DNA from: Cannabis sativa
Taxonomy: Eukaryota > Streptophyta > Magnoliopsida > Rosales > Cannabaceae
NCBI RefSeq assembly: GCF_029168945.1
Contig: NC_083603.1
Coordinates: 53,578,406-53,642,405 of the forward strand
Reading direction: 5' to 3'
Length of the DNA stretch: 64,000 nt
The notes beneath the pieces were generated by a model. The model worked only from the letters and a program-made list of their open reading frames with translations, had not been told where the DNA came from and searched no databases. This document shows positions 58,441-64,000 of this stretch, piece by piece. The position numbers and the translations under genes are program-made. Each line of letters starts with the position of its first letter. Within the stretch, counting starts at the first letter, position 1.

Positions 58441-60332
58441 TACTGGTAATAAGGTCGCAAATGTTCAAGTAGTTCTTTACTAGCGAGCCGTTAAGCCAAG
58501 CTAACTTGTAAACCCCGTTCTCACGACAGCTTCAACAACATAAGGACCTTCCTAGTTTGGGTTAAACTCTCCAACAGCTGGATCTCGCGTATTTTCAAAT
58601 ACACGTCTTAACACCAAATCTCTAACTTCAAAAAGTCTTTTTCAGACTCTTTTGTTAAAATATCTCGTGATTCAATGTTGATAAGTTGCATTGGTTATTT
58701 GCGACTCATTACATCTTTCTTCAAGTAGATCCAAGGACATATTCAGAAGTTCTTAGTTTTCTTCATGATTATAAAATTCATGCTTGTGGGTCGCAATGTT
58801 AACCTCTAGTGGTAACATTGCTTTCGAGCCGAATGCCAATGAAAATGGAGTGTGTCCCGTTGCTATTTTCTCTGTTATTCTATGGGCTCAAAGCACTTGT
58901 GGTAGCTCATCTACCCATTTTCCTTTAGCAGCGTCCAACATCTTTTTGATAGTATCTTTTAAGGTCTTATTAACAACTTCTACTTGTCTATTTGCTTGAG
59001 GTCTTGATACTGATGAGAAGCTTTTAATAATTTTATTCCTCGCACAAAACTCAGTGAACAGCTCACCATCAAGTTGAGTTCCATTGTCAGATACTATTCT
59101 GATTGGGATTCCAAACCTGCAAATAATGTTTTTAATAACAATGTCGAGAACTTTTTTGCAAGTTATGGAAATTAGAGGTTCCACTTCTGTCCACTTTATG
59201 AAGAAGTCGACTGCTACCACTGTGTATTTCGCTCCTCCTCGCCCTGTGGGTAATGCCACAATCAGGTCAATGCCCCATATTGCAAATGGGTATGGCAAGG
59301 TCATCATTCTCAACTCTATTGGTGGTACGCGAGGTATATGTGAAAACCTTTGGCCTTTGTCGCATCTCTTAACAAATTCAAGTGTGTCCTTATTAATTGT
59401 TGGCAAGTAGTATCCTTGTCGAATAATTTTCTTTGATAGGCTTTGCCAACCCGTATGGCCTCCACATAAGCCTTCATTAATTCCTTTAATTATTTCATTG
59501 GCTTCTGTCGGTAGCACACACCGTAAGAGAGGCATGGAATAACCCCTTTTGTATAATTTTCCCTCAACTATTGTATAGCGAGGTATTGAATACAAGAGTT
59601 TACGTGCCTCGGTCTTATCTGCAGGAAGTTCTCCGTTGAGTAGATACTTGACTATAGGTGTCATCCATGTTGGTGAAGCATCTATCATCTCAACTTCTTC
59701 CTTTTCACATATACTCGGGTCGCTTAAGACCTCAATTGGTACCAAATTCAACTTGTCGAGATTGTATTGGGATGCCAGTTTTGCTAACGCATCGACATTA
59801 GAGTTTTGTTCTCTTGGAATTTGTTCAATTTTAAAATAATAAAACTTTTCCAAGTTTTTCCAAACCTTCTCTAAATATTTTGCTATTTTTAAGCCTTTTG
59901 CTTGGTATTCTCCCAAGACTTGATTTACAATCAATTGTGAGTCGCTAAAGCACATAAGATTTTTGACCTTCAATGCCTCAGCCATTCTCAAACTTGCCAA
60001 CAAGGCCTTATAATCTGCCTCATTATTCGAAGTATCAAATTGGAATCTTAATGCGTAGTGGAATCTGAAGTTGTCAGGCAACATTATTATGACTCCTACC
60101 CCCAACCCATTCTCATTTGAAGCCCCATCTACATATAACTTCCAAGTTTCTGCATTGTGTTCAACATCTGGGTCTTCCTTTGAGTTTATCCCTTCAATTA
60201 GAAAGTCAGCAAAAGCTTGACCTTTAATTGATGTTCTTAGGTGGTAGGTTACATCAAATTGTCCCAACTCGATTGACCACTTTATCAATCTTCCTGAAGC
60301 ACCAGGTTTTGATAAAACTTGTCTTAGTGGTT
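58441..60332 (-). pseudogene. Gypsy-2 RNase H and integrase
   Basis: Minus strand. A 466-codon frame (60288-58888) holds SIELGQFDVTYHLRTSIKGQAFADFL, the second RNase H (LYVDGASNENGLGVGVI; NNEADYKALL; CFSDSQLIVNQV; NVDALAKLAS, all acidic catalytic positions visible) and integrase: GIDLIVALPTGRGG, VSDNGTQLD and RQVEVVNKTLKDT for the D,D,E triad. The integrase zinc finger is damaged: INEGLCGGH lacks the first His and CDKGQ lacks the last Cys. After 58888 broken frames reach VFENTRDPAVGEFNPN*EGPYV and HLRPYYQ near 58441, the pol end. The upstream frame is stopped at about 60332 (TN*PLRQVL, where CAA is expected). Confidence 0.88.
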
Positions 60333-60838
60333 AATTTGTTAGGACTTTAATAGGATGCGCCTAAAAATATGGCCATAATTTGCGAGATGCATGTATTAGG
60401 CATAATGCAAGTTTTTCAAGAGGGAAATATCTTGATTCTGCCCTAGTAACCTTTTATTAACATAGTAAACATGTTGCTGGTGCTTTCCCTCTTCTCGTAC
60501 TAAGGCAACACTAATGGCATGCTCTGAGACAGCTAGATAAAGGTATAAAGTTTCTTCAGTTATTAGTTTGGCCAAACCTGGAGGTGTTGATAAATGCTTC
60601 TTTATGCCTTTAAAAGCTTCCTTGCATTCTTTTGTCCATTCAAATCTCTTATTGCCTCGTAAAACATTAAAAAAAGGAAGGCATTTATCTGTTGACTTCG
60701 AGATGATTCTGTTTAGTGCTGCCATTCTTCCGGTCAAAGCCTGGACTTCTTTTGATTTTGTTGGTGATGGCATCTCGATTAGGGCCCTGATTCTTTCTAG
60801 GTTGGCTTCAATTCCTCTCGCATAAAGTGAAGTAAGAG
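60333..60838 (-). pseudogene. Gypsy-2 RT C-terminus, 5' truncated
   Basis: Minus strand frame 60974-60396; the gypsy part begins at about 60838 with ARGIEANLERIRALIEM. It continues through SPTKSKEVQALTGRMAALNRIISKSTDKCLPFF, FEWTKECKEAFKGIKKHLSTPPGL and LYLYLAVSEHAISVALVREEGK to YYVNKRLLG. A frameshift follows near 60420, then a YF*AHPIKVL segment with another stop. The RT palm with its catalytic motif is missing. The first 45 codons of the open frame to the right of 60838 are unrelated AT-rich sequence. Confidence 0.85.
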
Positions 60839-61780
60839 TTGTAGGGTGTGCAAATAAATATTTATAATGAGAAATTTGCATATATGTATTTGTACATAAT
60901 GAATTGTTGTACAATGTTTGCATAGACATGAGATTGATTGAAATAATGCTTAAATTTTGAGAAAATATAATCAAGATTTGATTATAGTTTGGAATATATT
61001 TTATGAGGATTTATAAGCGTCACATAAATGTTGCAACAAAATGTTATTTATTTGGAGCTCCTAATAGTGAGAATTTGAAATAAGCCTTATTTAAAAATTC
61101 TAGAAGAATTTAATACATGTCTTAAGTAATAAAAAATCAAAGTCGTGCGCACTATATGACAAAGATCTTTGTATGAAATAAATATATGTAAGTAAATTGT
61201 TATTTGAAAAATACGTATGGTTGTCTATGCAATATAAATTTGTAAATTATACGTTGTGATAGACTCTTGAAGAGTTTTTGAATATATTATAAATGATTGA
61301 AGAATAAGCTTTTATTTCTTTTGTATATCGAGAAATATTAAATGTATAAAGTTTGTTCATTAGTAGAGAAGTCCTGAAGTACTTCATATACATCAAGAAT
61401 TATAGATATATGATCATTTGATATGAAAATTAAGATCATACAACAAGAATAGAACAAATATATGGTCTTGGAGTGCCATCATTGTCACAAATAAAAATTT
61501 ATATTATCATTGTGTTATGTTCATATCTACTTGAAATTTTAAATTTTATTATGAACAAAATTGTATACACACATGAAGATACAATTAGTTGGATAAAGAT
61601 TAATGTTCCACGAACCCCTCATCTATAATTTAAAGTCCACACATACTCTGGAAGAGTTATAGAAAATATATGATCATAGATAATATACGATGATATTTTA
61701 AAAGTGATAACAATAATGTTATAAGATATATTATCACCAAAATGATTGCGGATCGTATGTACATGAGGGGGAGACATATT
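60839..61780 (+). other. AT-rich remnant upstream of copia 3' end
   Basis: About 940 bp of AT-rich DNA without a frame I recognise. It probably belongs to the decayed copia element whose RNase H end follows at 62001, but I cannot prove this. Confidence 0.35.
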
Positions 61781-61784
61781 CATG

Positions 61785-62415
61785 TTGCACTCTTTTTCCC
61801 TTAGCTTAGGTTTTGTCCCACTGGGTTTTTCTAGCAAGGTTTTTAACGAGGCTACTTGCAAATAATTATGAATATGAAATATATAGTGCACTCCTTTTCT
61901 TTAGCTCAAGCTTTGTCCCACTGGGTTTTCCTGATAAGATTTTTAATGAGGCAACTTTAAATCATGTTAACATACTTGTATTTTATGAAGCAAGTAGAGA
62001 ATGTGTGGGAGTGAGATCATTGACATAGAATATTCTGGAAACATATGGATTGCACTCAATAAAGAAGTATCAAGACAAGCTATTCTCTATGAAAATAATA
62101 CTGCTTGCATCGCTCAACTAAAAGGAGAGTACATTGAAGTAGATAGAATTAAAACACATTTCACCAAATTTTTCTTTATACATTTCAAGAAAATACATAT
62201 TGGTGTTCAACAAATTCAAATAAGTGTCAATCTTGCAAACTTATTCACAAAGTTATTACGAACATCAACATTTGAGAAGACGGCAGACAAGATCGAAATT
62301 CATCGATTAGAAGATCTCTCCACGACTGCCTAAATGAGGGAGAGTTAATTTACATTATACTCTTTTTCTTTTGATCAAGTTTTTCAGCAAGATTTTTTAA
62401 TGAGGCAGTTATTAT
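61785..62415 (+). repeat. Repeated copia 3' block (TCCCACTGGGTTTT)
   Basis: Two similar blocks (about 61785-61860 and 61888-61960) share ACTC(C)TTTTC, TTTGTCCCACTGGGTTTT and a TTTTTAA(C/T)GAGGC ending. A third degraded copy follows RNase H at about 62355-62415 (ACTCTTTTTCTTTTGATCAA, TTTTTTAATGAGGCAG). This is the usual tail sequence before the polypurine tract in one class of copia elements, here multiplied. Confidence 0.65.
62001..62333 (+). pseudogene. Copia RNase H C-terminus (third element), catalytic residues lost
   Basis: The 110-codon frame contains ILYENNTACIAQLKGEYIEVDRIKTHF, then GVQQIQISVNLANLFTKLLRTSTFEK, clearly the copia RNase H end. Family members have D at the ENN and SVNLAN positions (EDN and SDNLAD), so the acidic residues here have become N, V and N. 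The start of the frame (MCGSEIIDIEYSGN) is not homologous and is chance. Upstream pol is absent or unrecognisable. Confidence 0.75.
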
Positions 62416-62420
62416 GGACA

Positions 62421-62432
62421 TCCAAGGGGGAG
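62421..62432 (+). other. Polypurine tract of third copia
   Basis: TCCAAGGGGGAG directly before the LTR start at 62433. Confidence 0.8.
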
Positions 62433-62673
62433 TGTTATAAATATTAATAATTATGTGGATGTCCAAATCTTTTATTTATTACCATTAATTGTAATCAACA
62501 TTCTTTTTTTCTTAGTTTTTATTTTTCTTAGTTTCTTAATATTTGACTCTTGTATTTGTATAAATAGGGGTTCACCCATTGGAGAAAACAACTGAGAAAT
62601 TCTTATTCACTTTCTCTTTCTCTCTTCATCTTCTTCTTCTTTCTTCTCATCTATTTTATATTATTTTATAACA
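62433..62673 (+). repeat. 3' LTR of third copia (241 bp)
   Basis: A compact LTR, TGTTATAAAT...TTTATAACA, with a 9-bp imperfect inverted terminus. TATA box TATAAATAGG at about 62558-62567. CT-rich transcribed end (TCTCTTTCTCTCTTCATCTT). The following ATTAC (62674-62678) would be the target duplication, but the 5' end is not found. A different family from LTR-A. Confidence 0.8.
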
Positions 62674-63182
62674 ATTACTCTATTTTTTTTTTTTACAGAA
62701 TTATAGGAAAGCAATATTATTATTATAATTATATGGATAGACAATGTGTGATGATTAAATTATATGAATAACATTTACGTTAATACTTAAATATTTAATA
62801 TAAAATAGACTATTAAATTAAATATTTATATATATTTTATTATTTGATAATTAGATCTAAAAAACATACAATTTGAGAGTTATTTTTTATTTGTACCATA
62901 ATGGTAATTTTATAAAACAAAAATTATTTTATAAAAATAAAGGACATATTGATCAAAATAACAAAAATTCTATTTCATTCCATACTATATCAAACATCAC
63001 AATTCTTATTCAGTTATTAATTCCATAGTTTTTACCAAACAAAAGAATAGAAATTTTATTCCATTCTTTTTTATTCTTATTACCATTCACATTCCCATTC
63101 CTATTCTATTTTTATTTTGTAACCAAAGGCCACCTTAAATCACAACTCTAAACCCATAGAACAATGGAAACCCAATATTTTA
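62674..63182. other. AT-rich DNA with a MITE-like end
   Basis: No gene. The part at 62960-63130 is rich in ATTCYATTCC words and ends TTTGTAACCAAAGGCCACC, as in common hAT- or PIF-type plant MITEs. I could not pair it with a left end or a target duplication. Confidence 0.4.
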
Positions 63183-63191
63183 TATATAAAA

Positions 63192-63595
63192 GGCTAATTA
63201 GAATTTTTAGCCCCTGAACTTTAACATGTACCAAATCATGGCCCATGAACTTTTCTGTTCGTTAAAAATTCCCCCTGAACTATATATTGAGATTGTTAGA
63301 TTTAAGGACTTTTGTCTAATTTTATTCGATTTTACTATTTCAGTGATTGTTTATGTACTAAACCATGCTTCCCAGACTTTGATAACTACCAAATCACGCC
63401 CCTAGACTTTTGACATGTACTAAATCATGTCATCTGAACTTTCATCCATGTTAGACTTTTTTTTTTACTAAAATTGGACAAAAGTCCTTAAATCTAACAA
63501 CCTCAATAGTTCAGGGATATTTTTAACGACCTTAAAAATTCAGGTGCATGATTTAGTACATATTGAAGTTTGGAGAAAAAAAATCCTAATTAGCC
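63192..63595. mobile_element. MULE-type MITE, 404 bp, 9-bp TSD TATATAAAA
   Basis: Terminal inverted repeats begin GGCTAATTAG (63192) and end CTAATTAGCC (63595). The inverted similarity extends inward: TGAACTTTAACATGTACYAAA versus its reverse near 63550, and a perfect internal pair TGTTAGATTTAAGGACTTTT (63293) / AAAAGTCCTTAAATCTAACA (63482). Perfect 9-bp duplications TATATAAAA flank it at 63183-63191 and 63596-63604. Long inverted repeats with a 9-bp duplication are typical of Mutator-like elements. It has no coding capacity and would rely on a transposase in trans. Confidence 0.85.
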
Positions 63596-63604
63596 TATAT
63601 AAAA

Positions 63605-64000
63605 TAGGGATTTTTTCATTTTTACACTTTAAACCAGTTTTTTTTGCATTTTTACGAAATTCTACATAGAAGCCTCTATTGCAACTAGCGCTGCAACCTA
63701 CATTGCAACAAAAAATCGTATAGAAACTCCTATTGCAACTAGCGTTCCAACCACTTTAGAAATCCAAACAGTAAATTTGAAAAAAAAAATTAAAAAAATA
63801 GTAAATGGAGTAATTTCCTTATAAAATATACAATAGGTCGTCAAAAAAAATATAAAATATTATTATTTATTTATTTATTTTAAATAAAAAAAAAAAAACC
63901 CTAACTTTATCTGTATCTCTCTTCCCGTCCTATCTCGAACTCGAAGTCGCACCAGGGCACCACCATGGCACCCTTCTTCTCTCTCCCTCTCTAGCGATCT
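63605..64000 (+). other. Non-coding end of window with CT-rich tail
   Basis: Contains a short direct repeat ATTGCAACTAGCG (about 63679 and 63735) and A-rich tracts. The last 100 bases are CT-rich with CACCACCATGGCACCC near 63960, like a plant 5' leader and start codon, but that frame closes after eight codons (TAG). I do not call a gene. Confidence 0.4.

Larger units (their letters stand above)
39929..60838 (-). mobile_element. Gypsy-2: Tat-lineage element, minus strand, split by nested insertions
   Basis: The two halves are 39929-41992 (aORF and spacer) and 58085-60838 (pol). They were separated by the solo LTR-C insertion, whose CCTGA duplications sit at 41988-41992 and 58080-58084. Order in element sense: RT end, RNase H, integrase, spacer, and an extra gene antisense to pol, as in gypsy-1. 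Both ends are lost: the RT side stops at about 60838 where unrelated copia DNA begins, and the aORF side stops at LTR-D (39928). No LTR can be assigned. Pol is better preserved than in gypsy-1. Confidence 0.8.

Overview
The window is repeat-dense intergenic DNA from a plant nuclear genome, most likely a eudicot. The evidence is the set of plant-type LTR retrotransposons (Ty1-copia and Tat-type Ty3-gypsy), Helitron-like termini, a MULE-type MITE and the AT-rich background. I cannot name the species. No intact host gene is visible. The only host-like coding piece is a 37-codon first exon at 33098-33208, which looks captured. Nearly everything else is a retroelement or its wreckage.

Block 1 (1-31480). 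A partial LTR-A lies at 1-1472 (minus). A very decayed copia element follows (about 1473-7179, plus). A Tat-type gypsy element, gypsy-1 (7180-28716, plus), is inserted in it. Gypsy-1 has gag, protease, RT, RNase H and integrase, and an antisense extra gene (aORF) between pol and the 3' LTR. It carries two younger insertions with perfect target-site duplications (TSDs): a solo LTR-C (8900-10301, CGCGA) in gag and a copia element (17214-25949, minus, AAAAC) in the aORF. The 3' end of gypsy-1 plus about 240 bp of flank is present three times in tandem (to 31480).

Block 2 (31481-37648). Helitron-like DNA: termini in both orientations, an internally repeated 'CCCACATGGTTTA' unit, a 58-bp tandem repeat and the captured exon.

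Block 3 (37649-60838). An LTR-B-related fragment and an LTR-D precede gypsy-2, a minus-strand Tat element in two halves (39929-41992 and 58085-60838). It is split by a solo LTR-C (41993-58079, TSD CCTGA). That LTR is itself split by a solo LTR-A (42608-44500, CTAGC) and by a copia element (45182-57115, plus, ACTTC). The copia element in turn holds another solo LTR-A (52562-54460, CCTTC). This gives a nest four levels deep with every junction readable.

Block 4 (60839-64000). The 3' end of a third copia element with a small LTR (62433-62673), a MITE-like stretch, a 404-bp MULE-type MITE with a 9-bp TSD (63192-63595), and a CT-rich end.

No element here has a complete reading frame. The most interesting signals are non-coding. 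The copia family's leader carries paired-stem hairpins that change sequence but keep pairing, a twice-repeated 20-nt motif and a GC-rich palindromic island, all shared by two oppositely oriented copies. One copia copy has a 5' LTR without U3 yet a perfect TSD. The gypsy elements carry an antisense gene that seems to have retained introns.
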